A stretch of DNA of 64,000 bases from Roseibium sp. MMSF_3412 (GTDB taxonomy: Bacteria > Pseudomonadota > Alphaproteobacteria > Rhizobiales > Stappiaceae), in contig NZ_JASHJI010000004.1 of NCBI RefSeq assembly GCF_030733265.1, forward strand, positions 361,125 to 425,124, read 5' to 3'. The notes under the pieces are model-generated. The model searched no databases and was not told the origin of the DNA. It saw only the letters and a list, made by a program, of their open reading frames with translations. Of the stretch, positions 1-8,328 are shown in pieces (position 1 is the first letter of the stretch; each line of letters opens with the position of its first letter). The translations under genes and the position numbers were made by a program.

Positions 1-46
1 CAAAGGAGATGCACATGTCCTTCATTTCTACGAGAGGTGTTGCCAT
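1..46 (-). CDS. xylG: D-xylose ABC transporter ATP-binding protein, N-terminal fragment (continues off the left edge)
   Basis: An ATG at 44-46 (minus strand) opens a frame reading MATPLVEMKDMCISF before the window ends. This is the usual opening of sugar-ABC ATPases of the XylG/RbsA type. It starts 3 bases after the xylH stop, and a GGGAGAG Shine-Dalgarno lies inside the xylH 3' end. Its place after xylF and xylH fits the third gene of a xylFHG operon. Only 15 codons are visible, so the call rests mostly on context; no Walker motif can be seen. Confidence 0.75.
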   Translation of the reverse strand, partial: MATPLVEMKDMCISF

Positions 47-49
47 GTC

Positions 50-1345
50 TTACTCTCCCGTGCGTTTGCGGTAGATGATGTCGACCAGAACGGCCACGAC
101 CAGAACGACGCCGACCACGATGTTCTGAAGCGGTGCGTCAACGCCGACCATTGCCATGCCGGATTGCAGCGACTGCATGATCAGGGCCCCGAGGATCGCG
201 CCGTAGATCGTGCCGACGCCACCTGCGAGCGCCGTCCCGCCGATCACGGCCGCCGCGATCACGCGGAGCTCATCGAGTGTGCCGATATCGTTGGTCGAAA
301 ACCCGAGGCGGGCGGAAGCAACGGCCCCGGCGAGCGCGCACAGGCCGCCCATGATCGCGAAGATCTTGACTGTCAGGAAACGCGTGTTGATGCCCGAAAG
401 CTCTGCCGCATCCGGGTTGCCACCCGTTGCGAAGATGTACCGGCCCAGGCGCGTCCGGCGGGCAACAACCGTCATGGCCACCGCCACGAGGATCAGGAGC
501 ACGACCGAATAGGGAATGCCGTAGCCGACCTCAAGCCCTTCAGGCATGGTTTCACCAACAGCCTCGAACATCCGTTTCAGGCGCGCCTGCGGTATGTGAT
601 AGGCGTTCAGGATCGCGACAAAACCGAGTATGGCAACCGTCGTGATTGCGCCAAGGACAAGCTCGGCCCATACGGGTTTGACCGGAAAGCCATGCGAGGC
701 GCGGCGGCGGCGCGAAGCGACCTGCAGCCACAACACGATGCCGACCGCTAGAAGACCGAAGACCCAGGAGGCGGTCTCGCCCATTGTTCCGCCGATGCCG
801 CCGAGCATCGTGAAGGTCTCGTTCAACGGGCCGATTGTCTGGCCGGACGTGATGAACCAGGCCACGTTCCGCCAGACCAGCAGACCGCCAAGCGTGACGA
901 TGAAGGCCGGAATGCCGAGGTAGCCGATCATCCAGCCCTGGAAGGCCCCGATCGCAACGCCGACACAGATCCCGGCAATCAGTGCAAGAACCCAGATCGC
1001 CGGATGACCAAGCCCGAGCACATCCGGATGCGCCAGGAGATCGGTCTGCACCACCGCCATGACGGCGGCAACGGTTGCCAGAAGGGAACCAACCGACAGA
1101 TCAATGTGACGGGTGACGATAACAAACACCATGCCTGTCGCCATGATGGCGACGGAGACGGTCTGGATCGTCAGATTGAAGATATTGCGCGGCGTCAGGA
1201 AGCGGCCGTCGGTGAACACGTTGAAAACGAGGCAAAGGACAACAAAGGCCCCGATCATTCCCAATAGCCGCGTGTCGAGCTGCAGTGCCGCAAACAAGTT
1301 TCGGGCCGCCGGGCGGTTTGAGCCGGGCAGAGCGGTGTCGGACAT
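50..1345 (-). CDS. xylH: D-xylose ABC transporter permease XylH
   Basis: This 431-residue inner-membrane protein has about ten hydrophobic segments. It belongs to the single-permease carbohydrate importers (XylH/RbsC), which form the channel for sugar delivered by the periplasmic binding protein. The conserved cytoplasmic loop GGNPDAAELSGI (about 305-316), which contacts the ATPase, is present, as is the N-terminal ITRHIDLSVGS-type motif (VTRHIDLSVGSLL, about 78-90). The hydrophilic stretch SRRRRASHG near 212-220 and a large periplasmic loop up to about 275 give the long form typical of XylH rather than RbsC. It lies between xylF and xylG on the same strand. Xylose specificity is inferred from the XylF-like partner. 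Confidence 0.9.
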   Translation of the reverse strand: MSDTALPGSNRPAARNLFAALQLDTRLLGMIGAFVVLCLVFNVFTDGRFLTPRNIFNLTIQTVSVAIMATGMVFVIVTRHIDLSVGSLLATVAAVMAVVQTDLLAHPDVLGLGHPAIWVLALIAGICVGVAIGAFQGWMIGYLGIPAFIVTLGGLLVWRNVAWFITSGQTIGPLNETFTMLGGIGGTMGETASWVFGLLAVGIVLWLQVASRRRRASHGFPVKPVWAELVLGAITTVAILGFVAILNAYHIPQARLKRMFEAVGETMPEGLEVGYGIPYSVVLLILVAVAMTVVARRTRLGRYIFATGGNPDAAELSGINTRFLTVKIFAIMGGLCALAGAVASARLGFSTNDIGTLDELRVIAAAVIGGTALAGGVGTIYGAILGALIMQSLQSGMAMVGVDAPLQNIVVGVVLVVAVLVDIIYRKRTGE

Positions 1346-1426
1346 AAAGGTAACTCCTGCTTGGAGACCAGTTCGCGTTTGCCGGGTGGTCTGCCCGGGG
1401 CGCTCTTCAGCCGCGCCCAGCCATTT

Positions 1427-1454
1427 GCGGCCCCGATCCTACGTCCGGGGCCGC
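1427..1454 (-). promoter_or_regulatory. Stem-loop in the xylF-xylH intergenic region
   Basis: A perfect 9-bp stem (GCGGCCCCG at 1427-1435 paired with CGGGGCCGC at 1446-1454) has a 10-base loop. In the xylF-to-xylH transcript it is not followed by a U tract, so it looks like an attenuating or 3'-end-protecting hairpin rather than a full terminator. Such elements let the binding protein be made in excess over the permease. The function is inferred. Confidence 0.6.
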
Positions 1455-1470
1455 GCTTTCGGCAAGTCTA

Positions 1471-2502
1471 TCAGTTACAGGGAGCCGGTCCGCCGGACAC
1501 GCCCTGACACAGATCTTCCTTGGAGATCCAGCCTGCATCGACAACAGCGCTCAGGTTGTCCTTTGTGATCGGAAGCGGCGCAAGGAACTTGGCGGTCAAT
1601 TCCGTGCCACCGGGTGACGTCCAGCTGCCGGCACCGTCAACGGCCGACATTTCCGAACCGCCGGCAAGAGCGACGGCGATTTCACCGGCAGCCTTGCCGA
1701 GTTCACGCGCGTCCTTCCAGACGGACACGGTCTGCGTGCCCTTGGCAACGCGGTTCAGGGCAGCGTGGTCGCCATCCTGGCCGGAGACCGGAATGCCTTC
1801 CATGCCCTGTGCGGTCAATGCGGCCACAACACCGCCGGCAGTGCCGTCGTTGGAGGCAACCACGGCATCGACACCGTTGTCGTTTGCCGTCAGGATCTGC
1901 TCCATGTTGCGCTGTGCGTTCGCCGGCAGCCAGCCGTCGGTATAGGCCTCGCCGACAATCTTGATGTCGCCGGAATCAAGCGCTGCCTGCAGGACTTCCT
2001 GCTGACCGCCGCGGAGGAAGTCCGCGTTCGGATCGGTCGGGGACCCCTTGATCATGACGTAGTTGCCCTTCGGCTGCGCTGCGAGAACAGCAGCGGCCTG
2101 CATGCGGCCGACTTCGACGTTGTCGAAAGTCAGGTAGAAGGCGCGGGAGTCGTCGATCAGGCGGTCGTAGCCTACGACCGGGATGCCTTCATCGGCGGCA
2201 GCCTGGACAGCCGGGCCGATTGCCTGTGCGTCCTGCGCCAGGATGATCAGCGCCGTTGCGCCCTGTGCGATCAGAGCTTCAACGTCGGAGAGCTGCTTGG
2301 CGGAAGAGCTCTGCGCATCGGCGGAAATGTATTTCGCACCGGCCGCATCCAGAGCGCCCTTGATGGCTGCTTCGTCGGTCTTCCAGCGTTCTTCCTGGAA
2401 ATTCGACCAGCTCACGCCGACAACAATGTCATCTGCCTGGGCGGCGGTAAGAGCGGTCGCGGACAAAAGGGCGCCCGCCAGCAAAGTGGTAATTTTACGC
2501 AT
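1471..2502 (-). CDS. xylF: D-xylose periplasmic binding protein XylF
   Basis: This 343-residue secreted protein begins with a Sec signal peptide (about residues 1-23, hydrophobic LLAGALLSATALTA, cleavage after AQA). It continues as a type-I periplasmic sugar-binding fold (VVGVSWSNFQEERWK, ALIILAQDAQAIGP, PVVGYDRLI, ASNDGTAGG). The early SWSNFQEERW segment and the C-terminal Cys pair (CQGVSGGPAPCN) are like XylF homologues of about 330-345 residues. It captures xylose for XylHG. It is the first gene of the operon, and its upstream region is shared with a divergent ROK regulator, which is probably XylR. Confidence 0.92.
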   Translation of the reverse strand: MRKITTLLAGALLSATALTAAQADDIVVGVSWSNFQEERWKTDEAAIKGALDAAGAKYISADAQSSSAKQLSDVEALIAQGATALIILAQDAQAIGPAVQAAADEGIPVVGYDRLIDDSRAFYLTFDNVEVGRMQAAAVLAAQPKGNYVMIKGSPTDPNADFLRGGQQEVLQAALDSGDIKIVGEAYTDGWLPANAQRNMEQILTANDNGVDAVVASNDGTAGGVVAALTAQGMEGIPVSGQDGDHAALNRVAKGTQTVSVWKDARELGKAAGEIAVALAGGSEMSAVDGAGSWTSPGGTELTAKFLAPLPITKDNLSAVVDAGWISKEDLCQGVSGGPAPCN

Positions 2503-2770
2503 CGCGATGTTTCCTCCAGTTGGCCCGGCATGCGTGTCAGCCGAGCCGAAAAATGCACTTGGTCAGCCGGCACTTTGTTGCAGTGCCGCATATGGGACAG
2601 CCTTGTTGTTATTTTTTTTGGTGCCCGAAAAAAAGTTGCAGGAAAGCGTTGCTCCTGTCAACATGGTTTTGCAAAACTCTGTTCGAAGAGGCTATAAATT
2701 GTCGGCGAAACAGAGAAAAACCGGGAGAAACCCGGGGCAGAGGAAACATCTTAGGAAGAGCTGAGCGAGC
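2503..2770. promoter_or_regulatory. Divergent xylF / ROK-regulator control region
   Basis: This 268-bp spacer separates xylF (minus) from the ROK gene (plus). On the plus strand TTGCAA (2669-2674) and TATAAA (2693-2698) are 18 bp apart and make a good sigma-70-type promoter for the ROK gene. At 2612-2634 a run of T, a GC-rich centre and a run of A form an imperfect palindrome (T8-GGTGCCCG-A7), a plausible ROK operator. No other gene was found in the spacer. Confidence 0.5.
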
Positions 2771-4036
2771 ATGACACGCAAGGCGGACCGGGACCAGATC
2801 CGGCGGCAAAATCGAAGTATTGTACTCCAGGCGCTGCGCAGAAGCGGTCCGATGGCGCGGATCGATCTCGGCCAGATCACCCGCCTGAGCCCCGCAACCG
2901 TGACCGCGATCACCTCCGATCTTCTGGATCAGGGACTGATCGTCAGTCTGGAGAGCGAAGAACCCAAGGCGCCGCAGGCGCGCGGACGCCCGAGAACCCT
3001 CCTGAAACTGTCTCCAGGAGCCGTTTTCATCATCTGCGCACGCCTTTCGGTGAACAATATCGACCTTTCGCTGGTCAATTTTGCGGGCGAAGTCGTCCTG
3101 GACAGGCGGATCAAGTTCGACAGCACGTCCGCGGACGCAACCAGTTTTCCGCAAACCTTCATTGTGGCAATCCGGGGGTTCCTCGACGAGGCAGGGGTCG
3201 ATCCTGCCCATGTCTGCGAGATCGGTGTCGCGGCGCAGGGGGTTGTCGAGACGGAAACGGGACAGGTTGCCTGGAGCCCGGCCTTTGCCGGGCGCGGTAT
3301 TCCGGTGGTCGCGCCACTGCAGGACGCGTTTGGCGCCGAGTGTTACATTTCCAACGACACCAACATGATAACCGAGGCCCTGCATTGGTCGGACCCCAAC
3401 CGCTACAGCGGCACCTTTGCCGTGATCATGCTGGATTACGGGGTCGGCATGGGGCTCTATCTCAATAACCAGCTGTTCTCCGGCGCCAGCGGAACCGCGG
3501 CCGAGTTCGGTCACGCGAATCACATCCCGGGGGGCGCCCTGTGCCGCTGCGGCAAACGCGGCTGCCTGGAAGCCTACCTGTCGGACTATGCCCTGATCCG
3601 GGCCGCAAGCCACCTTCCCGAAGACACCGACCCGGTCAGCATAAAAGCAGGGGTGCGCGGCCTCGCGCAGCTTCTGGAGCGCGCGGGCAACGGTGACCAG
3701 GATGCCCTCAGGGCCTTTCAGGATGCAGGCCGGGTCCTCGGCTTCGGAATTGCCCGGGTCATCGCGATGATTGATCCAAAACGGCTGGTTCTCACTGGAG
3801 CGGCCGTCCGTGCCTTTTCCTACATGGAAAAGTCGATGTGGGATGGGCTTGAAGAAGCGCTTGTTGCGGATCTGCGGAACAATTTCTCGCTTGATGTCAT
3901 GCCGTGGAACGAGGACTTCATTCGCAGCGGCCTGATCGCGCAATCGATGGAGCGTCTGGACAAGGATTTTCTAGGCAAGGCCTCGTCGCGCGGCACGACG
4001 ACCGGACGCACAGACAGCCAGGAGGTATCGGCGTGA
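2771..4036 (+). CDS. ROK-family transcriptional regulator (XylR-type)
   Basis: This 421-residue repressor has an N-terminal winged helix-turn-helix (about 14-70, with LGQITRLSPATVTAITSDLLDQG) and a ROK/sugar-kinase-like domain (about 85-390). The kinase-fold NDTN motif and the zinc site GHANHIPGGALCRCGKRGC (Cys at about 258, 260 and 265) are intact. Divergence from xylF suggests control of xylose uptake with a sugar inducer. Its stop overlaps the GTG start of the next gene (GTGA), so the regulator is translationally coupled to a periplasmic di-heme protein, which is unusual for XylR. The start is preceded by GGAAGAGCTGAGCGAGC. Confidence 0.88.
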   Translation: MTRKADRDQIRRQNRSIVLQALRRSGPMARIDLGQITRLSPATVTAITSDLLDQGLIVSLESEEPKAPQARGRPRTLLKLSPGAVFIICARLSVNNIDLSLVNFAGEVVLDRRIKFDSTSADATSFPQTFIVAIRGFLDEAGVDPAHVCEIGVAAQGVVETETGQVAWSPAFAGRGIPVVAPLQDAFGAECYISNDTNMITEALHWSDPNRYSGTFAVIMLDYGVGMGLYLNNQLFSGASGTAAEFGHANHIPGGALCRCGKRGCLEAYLSDYALIRAASHLPEDTDPVSIKAGVRGLAQLLERAGNGDQDALRAFQDAGRVLGFGIARVIAMIDPKRLVLTGAAVRAFSYMEKSMWDGLEEALVADLRNNFSLDVMPWNEDFIRSGLIAQSMERLDKDFLGKASSRGTTTGRTDSQEVSA

Positions 4037-5460
4037 CGGGCCCATCGAGACTTGCCTTGACGGCGGCCCTTGCCGGGCTGATCTGGCACGTGCCTGCTCA
4101 GGCGGACCCTGACCTTCCGCCCTGGAGCGAAAAGGCGATCCAAGAAGACATCGACATCAACCAGCTGGCAAGATCCGGCCAGGACCCCATCCCCGTGCTG
4201 CAACCGCTCGGGGAACATCTCTTCTCCGCCAAGTTCACCAGCCTTGACGGAGCAGGCCGCCCGGATGCGACCGGGGCCATCGTTCCAACCAAGGTCCGCC
4301 GCCAGTCACATCTCACGTTCCAGCGGCTTGCCGGACCCGATGCCAATGCATGTGCATCGTGCCACAACGAACCGGTTGTCGGAGGTGCCGGGTCGTTCAC
4401 GGCCAACGTGTTCGTATCGGAGGGCTTTGAAAGCGCGGATTTCGATACGATCGACCCGCAGTTTTCAAACGAGCGCAATACCAACGCGATCCAGGGTGCC
4501 GGCCTGATCGAACTGCTTGCGCGGGAAATGACGCGCGAGCTTCGCGCGCAACGACGGGAGGCGTTGAAGACGGCGCGTGCCAGCGGCGAGCCGGAAACGG
4601 TTCCGCTCGCCACCAAGGATGTTTCATTCGGCAGCATCACCGCCTATCCTGACGGCACGCTGGATGTTGCCGCGCTTGACGGTGTCGATGATGACCTGAC
4701 AATCCGGCCCTTCAGCCAGAAGGGCGTGTTTGCCTCGCTGCGCCAGTTCACCGTCAACGCCATGAATGCGCATCACGGGATCCAGCCGAGCGAGCGGTTC
4801 GGCCCGATGTGGACCGGTACCGACGACTTCGACGCCGACGGGTTCACCGCCGAGATGTCGGCCGGGCAGATTTCCGCGCTTGTGGCTTGGCAGGCTACGT
4901 TACCGGCACCGACGCGCAGGGAAGATCTGCCCGAGATCTGGAAGAGCGCCGGCGCAAAGGGCGAGCGCACATTCGGCGAGATCGGATGCGCCGCGTGCCA
5001 CAAGCCCGCCCTGCCACTGGACTCACTGGTCTTCCACGACCCCGGGCCCTACGACACCGCCGGAACACTCCGCCAGAGCGACATGGACGAACCGCTTGCC
5101 CTCGATCTTGCATCCCTCGACTGGGTGCAGTCACTGCCAAGGGATGACGAAGGGCGGGTACTGGTTCCTCTTTTCGGCGACCTCAAGCGCCACCGGATCG
5201 CGGATGCGCAGAACGATACGTTCGGCAACGAACTGCTGGCGCAGAGATTCGTGGCGAGGGATGTCTTAATCACGGCTGAGCTTTGGGGCATCGGCAGTAC
5301 GGCGCCCTACGGGCATCGCGGTGATCTTACCACGCTTGACGAGGCCATCCTGGCGCATGGCGGGGCTGCAAAGGCCAGCCGCGACGCCTATGCCGGTCTT
5401 GCCGAAAGCGAACGGCAATCGGTGATCGCGTTTCTGCGCAGCCTGGAGATCGCACCATGA
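4033..5460 (+). CDS. Di-heme oxidoreductase family protein (DHOR/DUF1111-like c-type cytochrome)
   Basis: From a GTG start with an AGGAGG site at 4020-4025 this codes for 475 residues. A signal peptide (about 1-24, ending AQA) directs export. Two covalent heme sites are visible: C107-ASC-H111 and C319-AAC-H323, both CXXCH. A helical region between and after them ends with YGHRGDLTTLDEAILAHGG, typical of the DHOR family, which is distantly related to MauG/cytochrome c peroxidases. It should act in the periplasm as an electron-transfer or oxidising protein. Its substrate is unknown. It overlaps the ROK gene by 4 bp and the following FG-GAP gene by 4 bp, so the three form one translational unit. 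Confidence 0.85.
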   Translation: MTGPSRLALTAALAGLIWHVPAQADPDLPPWSEKAIQEDIDINQLARSGQDPIPVLQPLGEHLFSAKFTSLDGAGRPDATGAIVPTKVRRQSHLTFQRLAGPDANACASCHNEPVVGGAGSFTANVFVSEGFESADFDTIDPQFSNERNTNAIQGAGLIELLAREMTRELRAQRREALKTARASGEPETVPLATKDVSFGSITAYPDGTLDVAALDGVDDDLTIRPFSQKGVFASLRQFTVNAMNAHHGIQPSERFGPMWTGTDDFDADGFTAEMSAGQISALVAWQATLPAPTRREDLPEIWKSAGAKGERTFGEIGCAACHKPALPLDSLVFHDPGPYDTAGTLRQSDMDEPLALDLASLDWVQSLPRDDEGRVLVPLFGDLKRHRIADAQNDTFGNELLAQRFVARDVLITAELWGIGSTAPYGHRGDLTTLDEAILAHGGAAKASRDAYAGLAESERQSVIAFLRSLEIAP

Positions 5461-7121
5461 ACCGCGCTGGTTTTCGACTCAGGGCCTTTCTGGCGCTCAC
5501 CGCCTGCACGGTGATGACACTCCCCTCCAGGGCAGACGACACGCAAGCGTCCGCTGCCCCTGTTCCGCAGTTTGCCGAAGAAGCGCAACGGGCAGGAATC
5601 GACCACAGCTACGACGGCGCATGGGAGTATTTCGTCGGCGGCGGTTCCGCGATCTTCGACTGCAACGGCGACCGGCGGCCGGATCTCTTCGTGGCCGGGG
5701 GCAAAAATCCTGCTCAGCTTTTCATGAACCAGAGCCCGACCGGCGGCGCGTTTCAATTCACACCCGTCGACACCCAGGTTGACGGCAAGAGCATGACAAA
5801 AGTGCTCGGAGCCTATCCGCTCGATCTCGACAATGACGACATCCTCGATCTGGTTCTCCTGCGGCTGGGCGAAAACCTCCTGTTGAAGGGAAAGGGCGAC
5901 TGCACATTCGAAGTCGCCAACCGGGCGCTTGCGTTCCAGGGCGGACGCGAATGGACAACCGCCTTTTCGGCAACCTATGAAGCCGGGCTCGATTTTCCGA
6001 CACTTGCCTTCGGAAACTACGTGGATCGCTCGCAGCCCGGCGCGCCCTGGGGCACCTGTCACGACAATTTCCTGTTCCGTCCGGAACAGGACGGCAACAG
6101 TGCACTTTCCTATCCGGAGCCCGTACGCCTTTCCCCCGGCTACTGTGCACTATCGATCCTCTTCACCGACTGGAATCGGTCCGGGGAACCGTCCTTGCGG
6201 GTCTCAAACGATCGCCACTATTACCGCGGCGGCCAGGAACAGCTCTGGGCCGTTCCTTCGAACCGTCCGCCGCGCCCGTACCGCAAGACGGACGGCTGGC
6301 AGCACCTGAAAATCTGGGGCATGGGCATCGCCTCCGTCGATCTGGATGTGGACGGTTTTCCGGAATACGCGCTCACCAGCATGGGCGACACAAAGCTTCA
6401 GAAACTGGATGTGGAAACGGATGAAACCGTTCCCGTCTACCAGGATATCGCCTTCGACCTCGGCGTCACCGCGCACCGCCCCTATTCCGGCGAGGATCTG
6501 AAACCCTCGACCGGCTGGCACTCGGAGTTTCAGGACGTCAACAATGACGGACTGTGGGATCTCTTCATTGCAAAGGGCAATGTCGAGGCAATGCCGGATT
6601 TCGCGGCTTTCGATCCGGACAATCTCCTGATCGGTCAATGGACCGGAAAATTTGTCGAAGCAGGCGATCTTGCCGGCATCGGCCTGGACCGCAGGGGACG
6701 CGGTGCAGGACTGGCCGACTTCAATTCAGACGGTCTGCTCGATCTCGTGGTGGTCAACAGGGCCGCACCGGTCAGCCTGTTCCGCAATCTCGGACTGGGA
6801 ACGCAAGCCTCCCCACGCCCGCTCGGCAACTGGCTTGCCATCGACGTCCGTCAACCAGGCAAGGTCAACACGCGCGCGGTTGGCGCGAAAATCAGCGTCA
6901 AGACCGGCAACCGTACAGTGGTAAAGGACATTCAGGTTGGAGGCGGACACGCCTCCGGGCAGATGGGGTTTGTCCATTTCGGCCTGGGTGTCGCGGAAAG
7001 AGCAAATATCAGGATCAAGTGGCCGGACGGCGACTGGAGCCACGCCTACCGCGTCTTTGCCAACGGTCACGTGATTATCGAGCGCGGCGCGGAAAAGGCC
7101 AGGCTCTGGTACCCGGAGTGA
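5457..7121 (+). CDS. Exported FG-GAP/VCBS repeat protein with ASPIC/UnbV domain (CRTAC1 family)
   Basis: This 554-residue protein has a signal peptide (about 1-26, ending SRA). Five calcium-binding FG-GAP-type loops follow (DCNGDRRPDLF, DLDNDDILDLV, DLDVDGFPEYA, DVNNDGLWDLF, DFNSDGLLDLV), predicting a beta-propeller. The C-terminal part (about 455-530, with GAKISVKTGNRTVVKDI and GGGHASGQ...HFGLG) is the ASPIC/UnbV domain. Its ATG overlaps the di-heme gene stop, so the two products are probably periplasmic partners. CRTAC1-like proteins have no settled bacterial function; a scaffold or binding role is inferred. Confidence 0.85.
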   Translation: MNRAGFRLRAFLALTACTVMTLPSRADDTQASAAPVPQFAEEAQRAGIDHSYDGAWEYFVGGGSAIFDCNGDRRPDLFVAGGKNPAQLFMNQSPTGGAFQFTPVDTQVDGKSMTKVLGAYPLDLDNDDILDLVLLRLGENLLLKGKGDCTFEVANRALAFQGGREWTTAFSATYEAGLDFPTLAFGNYVDRSQPGAPWGTCHDNFLFRPEQDGNSALSYPEPVRLSPGYCALSILFTDWNRSGEPSLRVSNDRHYYRGGQEQLWAVPSNRPPRPYRKTDGWQHLKIWGMGIASVDLDVDGFPEYALTSMGDTKLQKLDVETDETVPVYQDIAFDLGVTAHRPYSGEDLKPSTGWHSEFQDVNNDGLWDLFIAKGNVEAMPDFAAFDPDNLLIGQWTGKFVEAGDLAGIGLDRRGRGAGLADFNSDGLLDLVVVNRAAPVSLFRNLGLGTQASPRPLGNWLAIDVRQPGKVNTRAVGAKISVKTGNRTVVKDIQVGGGHASGQMGFVHFGLGVAERANIRIKWPDGDWSHAYRVFANGHVIIERGAEKARLWYPE

Positions 7122-7154
7122 GTGCCGTCCGCGCAAGGGCCAAAGGAACGTCCG

Positions 7155-7631
7155 ATGGACTTCAGCTTCTTTCACTCCAGATTTGCCACGACCGGTGACG
7201 ATCGGCCCGTGCTGGCCATACCCGAAATCGGACTGAAGCTGCGGGTTCGCATGACGCCCGGACAAAGCAACGGTGCCATGAGCATCATCGAGACCGAGAA
7301 TGCACCCGGTTTCGGACCTCCGCTTCATCGCCACCGGGAAACGGAAATCTTCCGCGTGCTTGAAGGCAGATATCTCTACGAAATAGACAGCAAACGGTTT
7401 TACGCCGAAGCAGGGGACGTTGTGACGATCCCGGGCGGCAGCGCACACGCCTTCCGCAATGAGAGCGACAAGCCGGCCCGGCAATTCATCGTCATCTGCC
7501 CCGCCCTTGATGCAACGGGCTTTTTTACCGGTCTCGGCGAGGTGATGAGGCAAGGGCATCCGGATACGGATGCGCTCAATCTATTCAGCCGCACGTGGCA
7601 GGTCGAGTTTCTCGGTCCGCCCTTGAAATAA
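7155..7631 (+). CDS. Small cupin-domain protein
   Basis: This 158-residue single-domain cupin carries motif 1 as PPLHRHRETEIFRVLEG (metal ligands His, His, Glu) and motif 2 as PGGSAHAFRN (fourth ligand His). It has no signal peptide, so it is cytoplasmic. The ATG at 7155 was chosen because AAAGGA precedes it at good spacing; a GTG at 7122 would add 11 unlikely residues. It lies 33 bp after the FG-GAP gene and is probably cotranscribed with it. Enzyme or sugar-sensor function cannot be told from sequence. Confidence 0.75.
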   Translation: MDFSFFHSRFATTGDDRPVLAIPEIGLKLRVRMTPGQSNGAMSIIETENAPGFGPPLHRHRETEIFRVLEGRYLYEIDSKRFYAEAGDVVTIPGGSAHAFRNESDKPARQFIVICPALDATGFFTGLGEVMRQGHPDTDALNLFSRTWQVEFLGPPLK

Positions 7632-7806
7632 AACTTTCTTTCCTGTGAACAAACCGAAATGAACCATGCGGGGAAACCGCGGTTCAGCGCATTGGCCACA
7701 TTCCGCGCTATTGTTTCAAGGTGCAATGTGGTCGGCGGACAATTGCAATCGGGTCTGTGGGCAGGAACCCGCGTTGCAATGTGCTCCGCTGAAAGTGGGT
7801 AGCAAA

Positions 7807-8079
7807 ATGATCATCGGTTTTCTGGGCGGTGCCATTCTCTATGGCGCGGTTACACTTGTGTTCCTGATTTTCCTGACGGCGGATCTGGTGGATGACTTCC
7901 AGGACACGCATATTCGTCTGGCCAGGGTCTTTTTCGTGTCCGTGTTCTGGCCTGTGAGCCTTCTGGTCGTCGCTGCACGTTTATTGCACTCCCGTCTTGC
8001 CGCTGTGCCGCTTGCGTTCGCCAACCTGCGAAACCGGACCGCTTCGCGGCCGCTGCACCAAACGGTGTCGTCGACTTAA
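7807..8079 (+). CDS. Small membrane protein of unknown function
   Basis: This 90-residue product starts MIIGFLGGAILYGAV, with a long hydrophobic segment (about 3-25), an acidic link (DLVDDFQDTH) and a second hydrophobic segment (about 36-55), then a basic tail. Two transmembrane helices are predicted. The frame remains open upstream to 7666, but the upstream extension is rich in Cys and Trp and looks non-coding. The Shine-Dalgarno is weak. I do not recognise the family. It stands alone between the cupin gene and preT. Confidence 0.5.
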   Translation: MIIGFLGGAILYGAVTLVFLIFLTADLVDDFQDTHIRLARVFFVSVFWPVSLLVVAARLLHSRLAAVPLAFANLRNRTASRPLHQTVSST

Positions 8080-8211
8080 GCTGGAAATCGTTTCACCCTC
8101 TCTTTGGATTTTTGTCTATTTCGACTCCATGCCTTCTGTGTGTGCAGGTCGAAATATTGCCCTAACCGCCTGTGATCAAAGCGGTTTATTTCTGACTTTT
8201 CTTCTCAAGTT

Positions 8212-8247
8212 TATAATTGTTCTAAAAAAATTTGACTAACTGTTCAA
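8212..8247 (+). promoter_or_regulatory. preTA promoter -10 and RutR-like operator
   Basis: TATAAT at 8212-8217 is a perfect -10 hexamer. At 8232-8247 lies TTGACTAACTGTTCAA, which matches the enterobacterial RutR box TTGACCA-NN-TGGTCAA at 12 of 14 fixed positions. It falls just downstream of the presumed transcription start, a position suited to repression. RutR is the TetR-family uracil/thymine sensor for pyrimidine use, so it fits the following preTA genes. No rutR gene is in the window. Confidence 0.55.
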
Positions 8248-8328
8248 ATTTTTGCCCAATACCCCCAGAGCTTCCTCAAAAGAAGGAAGCCAAACCGACA
8301 CATGATCGCCAACCTTCCGGAGATCGAC

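Noticed and set aside
2609..3943. Minus-strand frame of 444 codons opposite the ROK gene
   Set aside because: It is the antisense shadow of the ROK gene, which has clear HTH and zinc motifs; the shadow has no recognisable domain.
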